64,000 bases of DNA from Watersipora subatra (Eukaryota; Bryozoa; Gymnolaemata; Cheilostomatida; Watersiporidae), in NCBI RefSeq assembly GCF_963576615.1, contig NC_088711.1, positions 36,568,121-36,632,120 of the forward strand, given 5' to 3'. Position 1 is the first letter of the stretch, and the number at the start of each line of letters is the position of its first letter. The notes under the pieces were generated by a model, which saw nothing but the letters and a program-made list of their open reading frames with translations, was not told the DNA's origin and made no database searches. Made by a program: the position numbers and the translations under genes. Below, piece by piece: positions 1 to 13,870 of this stretch.

Positions 1-2149
1 CTACCATGTCTTATATATACAACAGGGTAAAATCTTCACATAATAGAACTACCATGTCTTATATATAAAACAGGGTGAAGTCTTCACATAATAGAACTAC
101 CATGTCTTATATATACAACAGGGTAAAGACTTCACATAATAGAACTACCATGTCTTATATATAAAACAGGGTGAAGTCTTCACATAATAGAACTACCATG
201 TCTTATATATACAACAGGGTTAAGACTTCACATAATAGAACTACCATGTCTTATATATAAAACAGGGTTAAGACTTCACATAATAGAACTACCATGTCTT
301 ATATATAAAACAGGGTTCAGACTTCACATAATAGAACTACCATGTCTTATATATAAAACAGGGTTAAGGCTTCACATAATAGAACTACCATGTCTTATAT
401 ATACAATAGGGTGAAGTCTTCACATAATAGAACTACCATGTCTTATATATACAACAGGGTTAAGACTTCACATAATAGAACTACCATGTCTTATATATAA
501 AACAGGGTAAAGACTTCACATAATAGAACTACCATGTCTTATATATAAAACAGGGTGAAGTCTTCACATAATAGAACTACCATGTCTTATATATACAACA
601 GGGTTAAGACTTCACATAATAGAACTACCATGTCTTATATATACAACAGGGTTAAGACTTCACATAATAGAACTACCATGTCTTATATATACAACAGGGT
701 AAAGTCTTCACATAATAGAACTACCATGTCTTATATATAAAACAGGGTTAAGACTTCACATAATAGAACTACCATGTCTTATATATAAAACAGGGTTAAG
801 ACTTCACATAATAGAACTACCATGTCTTATATATAAAACAGGGTTAAGGCTTCACATAATAGAACTACCATGTCTTATATATACAATAGGGTGAAGTCTT
901 CACATAATAGAACTACCATGTCTTATATATACAACAGGGTTAAGACTTCACATAATAGAACTACCATGTCTTATATATACAACAGGGTAAAGACTTCACA
1001 TAATAGAACTACCATGTCTTATATATAAAACAGGGTTAAGGCTTCACATAATAGAACTACCATGTCTTATATATACAATAGGGTGAAGTCTTCACATAAT
1101 AGAACTACCATGTCTTATATATACAACAGGGTTAAGACTTCACATAATAGAACTACCATGTCTTATATATAAAACAGGGTAAAGACTTCACATAATAGAA
1201 CTACCATGTCTTATATATAAAACAGGGTAAAGACTTCACATAATAGAACTACCATGTCTTATATATAAAACAGGGTTAAGACTTCACATAATAGAACTAC
1301 CATGTCTTATATATAAAACAGGGTTAAGACTTCACATAATAGAACTACCATGTCTTATATATAAAACAGGGTGAAGTCTTCACATAATAGAACTACCATG
1401 TCTTATATATAAAACAGGGTAAAGACTTCACATAATAGAACTACCATGTCTTATATATAAAACAGGGTTAAGACTTCACATAATAGAACTACCATGTCTT
1501 ATATATAAAACAGGGTTAAGACTTCACAAAATAGAACTACCATGTCTTATATATACAACAGGGTTAAGACTTCACATAATAGAACTACCATGTCTTATAT
1601 ATAAAACAGGGTTAAGACTTCACAAAATAGAACTACCATGTCTTATATATACAACAGGGTTAAGACTTCACATAATAGAACTACCATGTCTTATATATAC
1701 AACAGGGTGAAGTCTTCACATAATAGAACTACCATGTCTTATATATAAAACAGGGTTAAGACTTCACATAATAGAACTACCATGTCTTATATATACAACA
1801 GGGTAAAGTCTTCACATAATAGAACTACCATGTCTTATATATAAAACAGGGTTAAGACTTCACATAATAGAACTACCATGTCTTATATATAAAACAGGGT
1901 TAAGACTTCACATAATAGAACTACCATGTCTTATATATAAAACAGGGTGAAGTCTTCACATAATAGAACTACCATGTCTTATATATAAAACAGGGTTAAG
2001 ACTTCACATAATAGAACTACCATGTCTCATATATACAACAGGGTAAAGTCTTCACATAATAGAACTACCATGTCTTATATATAAAACAGGGTGAAGTCTT
2101 CACATAATAGAACTACCATGTCTTATATATACAACAGGGTAAAGTCTTC

Positions 2150-5100
2150 ACATAATAGAACTACCATGTCTTATATATAAAACAGGGTAAAGACTTCACA
2201 TAATAGAACTACCATGTCTTATATATAAAACAGGGTAAAGTATTCACATAATAGAACTACCATGTCTTATATATAAAACAGGGTTAAGACTTCACATAAT
2301 AGAACTACCATGTCTTATATATAAAACAGGGTTAAGACTTCACATAATAGAACTACCATGTCTTATATATACAACAGGGTAAAGTATTCACATAATAGAA
2401 CTACCATGTCTTATATATACAATAGGGTAAAATCTTCACATAATAGAACTACCATGTCTTATATATACAACAGGGTTAAGACTTCACATAATAGAACTAC
2501 CATGTCTTATATATAAAACAGGGTTAAGACTTCACATAATAGAACTACCATGTCTTATATATACAACAGGGTTAAGACTTCACATAATAGAACTACCATG
2601 TCTTATATATACAACAGGGTAAAGTCTTCACATAATAGAACTACCATGTCTTATATATACAATAGGGTAAAGTCTTCACATAATAGAACTACCATGTCTT
2701 ATATATAAAACAGGGTAAAGTATTCACATAATAGAACTACCATGTCTTATATATACAATAGGGTAAAATCTTCACATAATAGAACTACCATGTCTTATAT
2801 ATACAACAGGGTTAAGACTTCACATAATAGAACTACCATGTCTTATATATAAAACAGGGTTAAGACTTCACATAATAGAACTACCATGTCTTATATATAA
2901 AACAGGGTTAAGACTTCACATAATAGAACTACCTTGTCTTATATATACAATAGGGCAAAATCTTCACATAATAGAACTACCATGTCTTATATATACAACA
3001 GGGTTAAGACTTCACATAATAGAACTACCATGTCTTATATATACAACAGGGTAAAGACTTCACATAATAGAACTACCTTGTCTTATATATAAAACAGGAT
3101 AAAGTCTTCACATAATAGAACTACCATGTCTTATATATAAAACAGGGTAAAGTATTCACATAATAGAACTACCATGTCTTATATATACAACAGGGTAAAG
3201 ACTTCACATAATAGAACTACCATGTCTTATATATAAAACAGGGTTAAGACTTCACATAATAGAACTACCATGTCTTATATATACAACAGGGTTAAGACTT
3301 CACATAATAGAACTACCATGTCTTATATATACAACAGGGTTAAGACTTCACATAATAGAACTACCATGTCTTATATATACAACAGGGTTAAGTCTTCACA
3401 TAATAGAACTACCATGTCTTATATATAAAACAGGGTTAAGACTTCACATAATAGAACTACCATGTCTTATATATACAACAGGGTAAAGTATTCACATAAT
3501 AGAACTACCATGTCTTATATATACAACAGGGTAAAGACTTCACATAATAGAACTACCATGTCTTATATATAAAACAGGGTTAAGACTTCACATAATAGAA
3601 CTACCATGTCTTATATATACAACAGGGTTAAGACTTCACATAATAGAACTACCATGTCTTATATATACAACAGGGTAAAGTCTTCACATAATAGAACTAC
3701 CATGTCTTATATATAAAACAGGGTTAAGACTTCACATAATAGAACTACCATGTCTTATATATAAAACAGGGTAAAGTATTCACATAATAGAACTACCATG
3801 TCTTATATATACAATAGGGTAAAATCTTCACATAATAGAACTACCATGTCTTATATATACAACAGGGTTAAGACGTCACATAATAGAACTACCATGTCTT
3901 ATATATAAAACAGGGTGAAGTCTTCACATAATAAAACTACCATGTCTTATATATAAAACAGAGTGAAGTCTTCACATAATAGAACTACCATGTCTTATAT
4001 ATAAAACAGGGTAAAGTATTCACATAATAGAACTACCATGTCTTATATATACAATAGGGCAAAATCTTCACATAATAGAACTACCATGTCTTATATATAC
4101 AACAGGGTTAAGACTTCACATAATAGAACTACCATGTCTTATATATACAACAGGGTAAAGTCTTCACATAATAGAACTACCTTGTCTTATATATAAAACA
4201 GGATAAAGTCTTCACATAATAGAACTACCATGTCTTATATATACAACAGGGTAAAATCTTCACATAATAGAACTACCATGTCTTATATATACAACAGGGT
4301 TAAGACTTCACATAATAGAACTACCTTGTCTTATATATAAAACAGGGTGAAAACGTCACATAGTAGAACTACCATGTCTTATATATAAAACAGGGTAAAG
4401 TATTCACATAATAGAACTACCATGTCTTATATATACAACAGGGTAAAGACTTCACATAATAGAACTACCATGCCTTATATATACAATAGGGTAAAATCTT
4501 CACATAATAGAACTACCATGTCTTATATATACAATAGGGTGAAGTCTTCACAAAATAGAACTACCATGTCTTATATATACAACAGGGTTAAGACTTCACA
4601 TAATAGAACTACCATGTCTTATATATACAACAGGGTAAAGACTTCACATAATAGAACTACCATGTCTTATATATACAACAGGGTTAAGACTTCACATAAT
4701 AGAACTACCATGTCTTATATATAAAACAAGGTAAAGTATTCACATAATAGAACTACCATGTCTTATATATAAAACAAGGTAAAGTATTCACATAATAGAA
4801 CTACCATGTCTTATATATACAATAGGGTAAAATCTTCACATAATAGAACTACCATGTCTTATATATAAAACAGGGTTAAGACTTCACATAATAGAACTAC
4901 CTTGTCTTATATATAAAACAGGGTTAAGACTTCACATAATAGAACTACCATGTCTTATATATACAACAGGGTAAAGTCTTCACATAATAGAACTACCATG
5001 TCTTATATATAAAACAGGGTTAAGACTTCACATAATAGAACTACCACGTCTTATATATAAAACAGGGCAAAATCTTCACATAATAGAACTACCATGTCTT

Positions 5101-8100
5101 ATATATACAACAGGGTTAAGACTTCACATAATAGAACTACCATGTCTTATATATAAAACAGGGTTAAGGCTTCACATAATAGAACTACCATGTCTTATAT
5201 ATACAACAGGGTAAAGTCTTCACATAATAGAACTACCATGTCTTATATATACAATAGGGTAAAATCTTCACATAATAGAACTACCATGTCTTATATATAC
5301 AACAGGGTTAAGACTTCACATAATAGAACTACCATGTCTTATATATACAACAGGGTAAAGTCTTCACATAATAGAACTACCTTGTCTTATATATAAAACA
5401 GGATAAAGTCTTCACATAATAGAACTACCATGTCTTATATATAAAACAGGGTGAAAACGTCACATAATAGAACTACCATGTCTTATATATAAAACAGGGT
5501 AAAGTCTTCACATAATAGAACTACCATGTCTTATATATACAATAGGGCAAAATCTTCACATAATAGAACTACCATGTCTTATATATACAACAGGGTAAAG
5601 TCTTCACATAATAGAACTACCATGTCTTATATATAAAACAGAGTGAAGTCTTCACATAATAGAACTACCATGTCTTATATATACAACAGGGTTAAGACTT
5701 CACATAATAGAACTACCATGTCTTATATATAAAACAGGGTTAAGACTTCACATAATAGAACTACCATGTCTTATATATACAATAGGGCAAAATCTTCACA
5801 TAATAGAACTACCATGTCTTATATATAAAACAGGATAAAGTATTCACATAATAGAACTACCATGTCTTATATATACAATAGGGCAAAATCTTCACATAAT
5901 AGAACTACCATGTCTTATATATACAACAGGGTTAAGACTTCACATAATAGAACTACCATGTCTTATATATAAAACAGGGTTAAGACTTCACATAATAGAA
6001 CTACCATGTCTTATATATACAACAGGGTAAAGTCTTCACATAATAGAACTACCTTGTCTTATATATAAAACAGGATAAAGTCTTCACATAATAGAACTAC
6101 CATGTCTTATATATAAAACAGGGTGAAGTCTTCACATAATAGAACTACCATGTCTTATATATAAAACAGGGTTAAGACTTCACATAATAGAACTACCATG
6201 TCTTATATATAAAACAGGGTTAAGGCTTCACATAATAGAACTACCATGTCTTATATATACAACAGGGTAAAGTCTTCACATAATAAAACTACCATGTCTT
6301 ATATATAAAACAGGGTAAAGTCTTCACATAATAGAACTACCTTGTCTTATATATAAAACAGGGTTAAGACTTCACATAATAGAACTACCATGTCTTATAT
6401 ATACAACAGGGTGAAGTCTTCACATAATAGAACTACCATGTCTTATATATAAAACAGGGTTAAGACTTCACATAATAGAACTACCATGTCTTATATATAA
6501 AACAGGGTTAAGGCTTCACATAATAGAACTACCATGTCTTATATATACAACAGGGTAAAGTCTTCACATAATAGAACTACCATGTCTTACATATACAACA
6601 GGGTGAAGTCTTCACATAATAGAACTACCATGTCTTATATATAAAACAGGGTTAAGACTTCACATAATAGAACTACCATGTCTTATATATACAACAGGGT
6701 AAAGTCTTCACATAATAGAACTACCATGTCTTACATATACAACAGGGTGAAGTCTTCACATAATAGAACTACCATGTCTTATATATACAACAGGGTGAAG
6801 TCTTCACATAATAGAACTACCATGTCTTACATATACAACAGGGTGAAGGCTTCACATAATAGAACTACCATGTCTTATATATACAACAGGGTTAAGTCTT
6901 CACATAATAGAACTACCATGTCTTATATATACAACAGGGTGAAGACTTCACATAATAGAACTACCATGTCTTATATATACAACAGGGTTAAGGCTTCACA
7001 TAATAGAACTACCATGTCTTATATATAAAACAGGGTGAAGTCTTCACATAATAGAACTACCATGTCTTATATATAAAACAGGGTAAAGTCTTCACATAAT
7101 AGAACTACCATGTCTTATATATAAAACAGGGTTAAGGCTTCACATAATAGAACTACCATGTCTTATATATACAACAGGGTAAAGACTTCACATAATAGAA
7201 CTACCATGTCTTATATATACAACAGGGTTAAGTCTTCACATAATAGAACTACCATGTCTTATATATACAACAGGGTGAAGACTTCACATAATAGAACTAC
7301 CATGTCTTATATATACAACAGGGTTAAGGCTTCACATAATAGAACTACCATGTCTTATATATAAAACAGGGTGAAGTCTTCACATAATAGAACTACCATG
7401 TCTTATATATAAAACAGGGTAAAGTCTTCACATAATAGAACTACCATGTCTTATATATACAACAGGGTAAAGACTTCACATAATAGAACTACCATGTCTT
7501 ATATATAAAACAGGGTAAAGTCTTCACATAATAGAACTACCATGTCTTATATATACAACAGGGTAAAGACTTCACATAATAGAACTACCATGTCTTATAT
7601 ATAAAACAGGGTGAAGTCTTCACATAATAGAACTACCATGTCTTATATATACAACAGGGTAAAATCTTCACATAATAGAACTACCATGTCTTATATATAA
7701 AACAGGGTGAAGTCTTCACATAATAGAACTACCATGTCTTATATATACAACAGGGTAAAGACTTCACATAATAGAACTACCATGTCTTATATATAAAACA
7801 GGGTGAAGTCTTCACATAATAGAACTACCATGTCTTATATATACAACAGGGTTAAGACTTCACATAATAGAACTACCATGTCTTATATATAAAACAGGGT
7901 TAAGACTTCACATAATAGAACTACCATGTCTTATATATAAAACAGGGTTCAGACTTCACATAATAGAACTACCATGTCTTATATATAAAACAGGGTTAAG
8001 GCTTCACATAATAGAACTACCATGTCTTATATATACAATAGGGTGAAGTCTTCACATAATAGAACTACCATGTCTTATATATACAACAGGGTTAAGACTT

Positions 8101-11040
8101 CACATAATAGAACTACCATGTCTTATATATAAAACAGGGTAAAGACTTCACATAATAGAACTACCATGTCTTATATATAAAACAGGGTGAAGTCTTCACA
8201 TAATAGAACTACCATGTCTTATATATACAACAGGGTTAAGACTTCACATAATAGAACTACCATGTCTTATATATACAACAGGGTTAAGACTTCACATAAT
8301 AGAACTACCATGTCTTATATATACAACAGGGTAAAGTCTTCACATAATAGAACTACCATGTCTTATATATAAAACAGGGTTAAGACTTCACATAATAGAA
8401 CTACCATGTCTTATATATAAAACAGGGTTAAGACTTCACATAATAGAACTACCATGTCTTATATATAAAACAGGGTTAAGGCTTCACATAATAGAACTAC
8501 CATGTCTTATATATACAATAGGGTGAAGTCTTCACATAATAGAACTACCATGTCTTATATATACAACAGGGTTAAGACTTCACATAATAGAACTACCATG
8601 TCTTATATATACAACAGGGTAAAGACTTCACATAATAGAACTACCATGTCTTATATATAAAACAGGGTTAAGGCTTCACATAATAGAACTACCATGTCTT
8701 ATATATACAATAGGGTGAAGTCTTCACATAATAGAACTACCATGTCTTATATATACAACAGGGTTAAGACTTCACATAATAGAACTACCATGTCTTATAT
8801 ATAAAACAGGGTAAAGACTTCACATAATAGAACTACCATGTCTTATATATAAAACAGGGTAAAGACTTCACATAATAGAACTACCATGTCTTATATATAA
8901 AACAGGGTTAAGACTTCACATAATAGAACTACCATGTCTTATATATAAAACAGGGTTAAGACTTCACATAATAGAACTACCATGTCTTATATATAAAACA
9001 GGGTGAAGTCTTCACATAATAGAACTACCATGTCTTATATATAAAACAGGGTAAAGACTTCACATAATAGAACTACCATGTCTTATATATAAAACAGGGT
9101 TAAGACTTCACATAATAGAACTACCATGTCTTATATATAAAACAGGGTTAAGACTTCACAAAATAGAACTACCATGTCTTATATATACAACAGGGTTAAG
9201 ACTTCACATAATAGAACTACCATGTCTTATATATAAAACAGGGTTAAGACTTCACAAAATAGAACTACCATGTCTTATATATACAACAGGGTTAAGACTT
9301 CACATAATAGAACTACCATGTCTTATATATACAACAGGGTGAAGTCTTCACATAATAGAACTACCATGTCTTATATATAAAACAGGGTTAAGACTTCACA
9401 TAATAGAACTACCATGTCTTATATATACAACAGGGTAAAGTCTTCACATAATAGAACTACCATGTCTTATATATAAAACAGGGTTAAGACTTCACATAAT
9501 AGAACTACCATGTCTTATATATAAAACAGGGTTAAGACTTCACATAATAGAACTACCATGTCTTATATATAAAACAGGGTGAAGTCTTCACATAATAGAA
9601 CTACCATGTCTTATATATAAAACAGGGTTAAGACTTCACATAATAGAACTACCATGTCTCATATATACAACAGGGTAAAGTCTTCACATAATAGAACTAC
9701 CATGTCTTATATATAAAACAGGGTTAAGACTTCACATAATAGAACTACCATGTCTTATATATACAACAGGGTAAAGACTTCACATAATAGAACTACCATG
9801 TCTTATATATACAACAGGGTTAAGACTTCACATAATAGAACTACCATGTCTTATATATACAACAGGGTAAAGTCTTCACATAATAGAACTACCATGTCTT
9901 ATATATACAACAGGGTAAAGACTTCACATAATAGAACTACCATGTCTTATATATAAAACAGGGTGAAGTCTTCACATAATAGAACTACCATGTCTTATAT
10001 ATACAACAGGGTAAAGACTTCACATAATAGAACTACCATGTCTTATATATACAACAGGGAAAAGTCTTCACATAATAGAACTACCATGTCTTATATATAA
10101 AACAGGGTTAAGACTTCACATAATAGAACTACCATGTCTTATATATAAAACAGGGTAAAGTCTTCACATAATAGAACTACCATGTCTTATATATACAACA
10201 GGGTTAAGACTTCACATAATAGAACTACCATGTCTTATATATAAAACAGGGTTAAGACTTCACATAATAGAACTACCATGTCTTATATATACAACAGGGT
10301 AAAGTCTTCACAAAATAGAACTACCATGTCTTATATATAAAACAGGGTTAAGACTTCACATAATAGAACTACCATGTCTTATATATACAACAGGGTGAAG
10401 ACTTCACATAATAGAACTACCATGTCTTATATATACAACAGGGTTGAGACTTCACATAATAGAACTACCATGTCTTATATATACAACAGGGTGAAGTCTT
10501 CACATAATAGAACTACCATGTCTTATATATACAACAGGGTAAAGTCTTCACAAAATAGAACTACCATGTCTTATATATAAAACAGGGTTAAGACTTCACA
10601 TAATAGAACTACCATGTCTTATATATACAACAGGGTAAAGACTTCACATAATAGAACTACCATGTCTTATATATAAAACAGGGTTAAGACTTCACATAAT
10701 AGAACTACCTTGTCTTATATATAAAACAGGGTGAAGTCTTCACATAATAGAACTACCATGTCTTATATATAAAACAGGGTTAAGACTTCACATAATAGAA
10801 CTACCATGTCTCATATATACAACAGGGTAAAGTCTTCACATAATAGAACTACCATGTCTTATATATACAATAGGGTGAAGTCTTCACATAATAGAACTAC
10901 CATGTCTTATATATAAAACAGGGTTAAGACTTCACATAATAGAACTACCATGTCTTATATATACAACAGGGTAAAGTCTTCACATAATAGAACTACCATG
11001 TCTTATATATACAACAGGGTAAAGACTTCACATAATAGAA
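2150..11040. repeat. Older related higher-order block in the satellite
   Basis: This block matches the region from about 15,080 to 24,190 in variant-unit order, but with changes in unit number. The offset is 12,911 at 2,353, 12,815 at 4,422, 12,863 at 5,190-9,750 and 13,151 at 10,374-10,950. Each step is a whole number of 48-bp units (allowing for the single-base deletion at 11,131). The match is lost near 11,040/24,190. It is an older duplication that has since gained and lost whole units. Confidence 0.8.
7633..9722. repeat. Internal duplicate of satellite positions 1-2,090
   Basis: The variant-unit order of 1-2,090 recurs here at a constant offset of 7,632 bp (159 units). It includes rare variants such as GGGTTCAGAC at about 313 and 7,945, and the CTCATATATAC variant near 2,027 and 9,659. 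The match ends near 2,090/9,722. Since 7,633-9,722 also lies inside the older block, the left edge of the window is the start of another, partly unseen, higher-order copy. Confidence 0.82.
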
Positions 11041-11769
11041 CTACCATGTCTTATATATACAACAGGGTTAAGACTTCACATAATAGAACTACCATGTCTT
11101 ATATATACAACAGGGTAAAGACTTCACATATTGAACTACCATGTCTTATATATAAAACAGGGTTAAGGCTTCACATAATAGAACTACCATGTCTTATATA
11201 TAAAACAGGGTTAAGACTTCACATAATAGAACTACCATGTCTTATATATAAAACAGGGTTAAGACTTCACAAAATAGAACTACCATGTCTTATATATACA
11301 ACAGGGTTAAGACTTCACATAATAGAACTACCATGTCTTATATATAAAACAGGGTTAAGACTTCACAAAATAGAACTACCATGTCTTATATATACAACAG
11401 GGTTAAGACTTCACATAATAGAACTACCATGTCTTATATATACAACAGGGTGAAGTCTTCACATAATAGAACTACCATGTCTTATATATAAAACAGGGTA
11501 AAGACTTAACATAATAGAACTACCATGTCTTATATATACAATAGGGTAAAATCTTCACATAATAGAACTACCATGTCTTATATATAAAACAGGGTTAAGA
11601 CTTCACATAATAGAACTACCATGTCTTATATATAAAACAGGGTTAAGGCTTCACATAATAGAACTACCATGTCTTATATATACAACAGGGTAAAGTCTTC
11701 ACATAATAGAACTACCATGTCTTATATATACAATAGGGTAAAATCTTCACATAATAGAACTACCATGTC

Positions 11770-13870
11770 TTATATATAAAACAGGGTGAAAACGTCACAT
11801 AATAGAACTACCATGTCTTATATATAAAACAGGGTTAAGACTTCACATAATAGAACTACCATGTCTTATATATACAACAGAATAAAGTCTTCACATAATA
11901 GAACTACCATGTCTTATATATACAACAGGGTTAAGACTTCACATAATAGAACTACCATGTCTTATATATACAACAGGGTGAAGACTTCACATAATAGAAC
12001 TACCATGTCTTATATATACAACAGGGTGAAGTCTTCACATAATAGAACTACCATGTCTCATATATAAAACAGGGTTAAGACTTCACATAATAGAACTACC
12101 ATGTCTTATATATAAAACAGGGTAAAGTATTCACATAATAGAACTACCATGTCTTATATATACAACAGGGTTAAGACTTCACATAATAGAACTACCATGT
12201 CTTATATATAAAACAGGGTTAAGACTTCACATAATAGAACTACCATGTCTTATATATACAATAGGGTAAAATCTTCACATAATAGAACTACCATGTCTTA
12301 TATATACAACAGGGTTAAGACTTCACATAATAGAACTACCATGTCTTATATATACAACAGGGTAAAGTCTTCACATAATAGAACTACCTTGTCTTATATA
12401 TAAAACAGGATAAAGTATTCACATAATAGAACTACCATGTCTTATATATACAATAGGGTAAAATCTTCACATAATAGAACTACCATGTCTTATATATAAA
12501 ACAGGGTGAAAACGTCACATAATAGAACTACCATGTCTTATATATAAAACAGGATAAAGTATTCACATAATAGAACTACCATGTCTTATATATACAATAG
12601 GGTAAAGTCTTCACATAATAGAACTACCTTGTCTTATATATAAAACAGGATAAAGTCTTCACATAATAGAACTACCATGTCTTATATATAAAACAGGGTG
12701 AAAACGTCACATAATAGAACTACCATGTCTTATATATAAAACAGGGTAAAGTCTTCACATAATAGAACTACCATGTCTTATATATACAACAGGGTAAAGT
12801 CTTCACATAATAGAACTACCTTGTCTTATATATAAAACAGGATAAAGTATTCACATAATAGAACTACCATGTCTTATATATACAATAGGGTAAAATCTTC
12901 ACATAATAGAACTACCATGTCTTATATATAAAACAGGGTGAAAACGTCACATAATAGAACTACCATGTCTTATATATACAACAGGGTTAAGACTTCACAT
13001 AATAGAACTACCATGTCTTATATATAAAACAGGGTTAAGACTTCACATAATAGAACTACCATGTCTTATATATAAAACAGGGTAAAGTATTCACATAATA
13101 GAACTACCATGTCTTATATATACAATAGGGTAAAGACTTCACATAATAGAACTACCATGTCTTATATATACAACAGGGTTAAGACTTCACATAATAGAAC
13201 TACCATGTCTTATATATAAAACAGGGTAAAGTATTCACATAATAGAACTACCATGTCTTATATATACAACAGGGTAAAGTCTTCACATAATAGAACTACC
13301 TTGTCTTATATATAAAACAGGATAAAGTCTTCACATAATAGAACTACCATGTCTTATATATACAATAGGGTAAAATCTTCACATAATAGAACTACCATGT
13401 CTTATATATAAAACAGGGTGAAAACGTCACATAATAGAACTACCATGTCTTATATATAAAACAGGGTAAAGTATTCACATAATAGAACTACCATGTCTTA
13501 TATATACAATAGGGTAAAATCTTCACATAATAGAACTACCATGTCTTATATATAAAACAGGGTGAAAACGTCACATAATAGAACTACCATGTCTTATATA
13601 TAAAACAGGGTAAAGTATTCACATAATAGAACTACCATGTCTTATATATACAACAGGGTAAAGTCTTCACATAATAGAACTACCATGTCTTATATATAAA
13701 ACAGGGTTAAGTCTTCACATAATAGAACTACCATGTCTTATATATAAAACAGGGTAAAGTATTCACATAATAGAACTACCATGTCTTATATATACAATAG
13801 GGTAAAATCTTCACATAATAGAACTACCATGTCTTATATATAAAACAGGGTGAAAACGTCACATAATAGA
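11770..13870. repeat. CpG-bearing variant domain of the satellite
   Basis: This part of the array is enriched in units whose dyad reads GTGAAAACGTCAC instead of GTGAAGACTTCAC. These alternate with GGATAAAGTATTC and AATAGGGTAAAATC variants in a loose short period of about 9 units (432 bp). The consensus 48-bp unit has no CpG at all, so this variant is almost the only source of CpG in the array. Single copies also occur near 4,351, 5,449, 18,310, 22,921, 25,130, 29,731, 35,788 and 36,172. Confidence 0.75.

Noticed and set aside
10950-11453. 167-codon frame as the best protein candidate in the array
   Set aside because: It is a fusion of two reading frames of the satellite made by the one-base deletion near 11,131.
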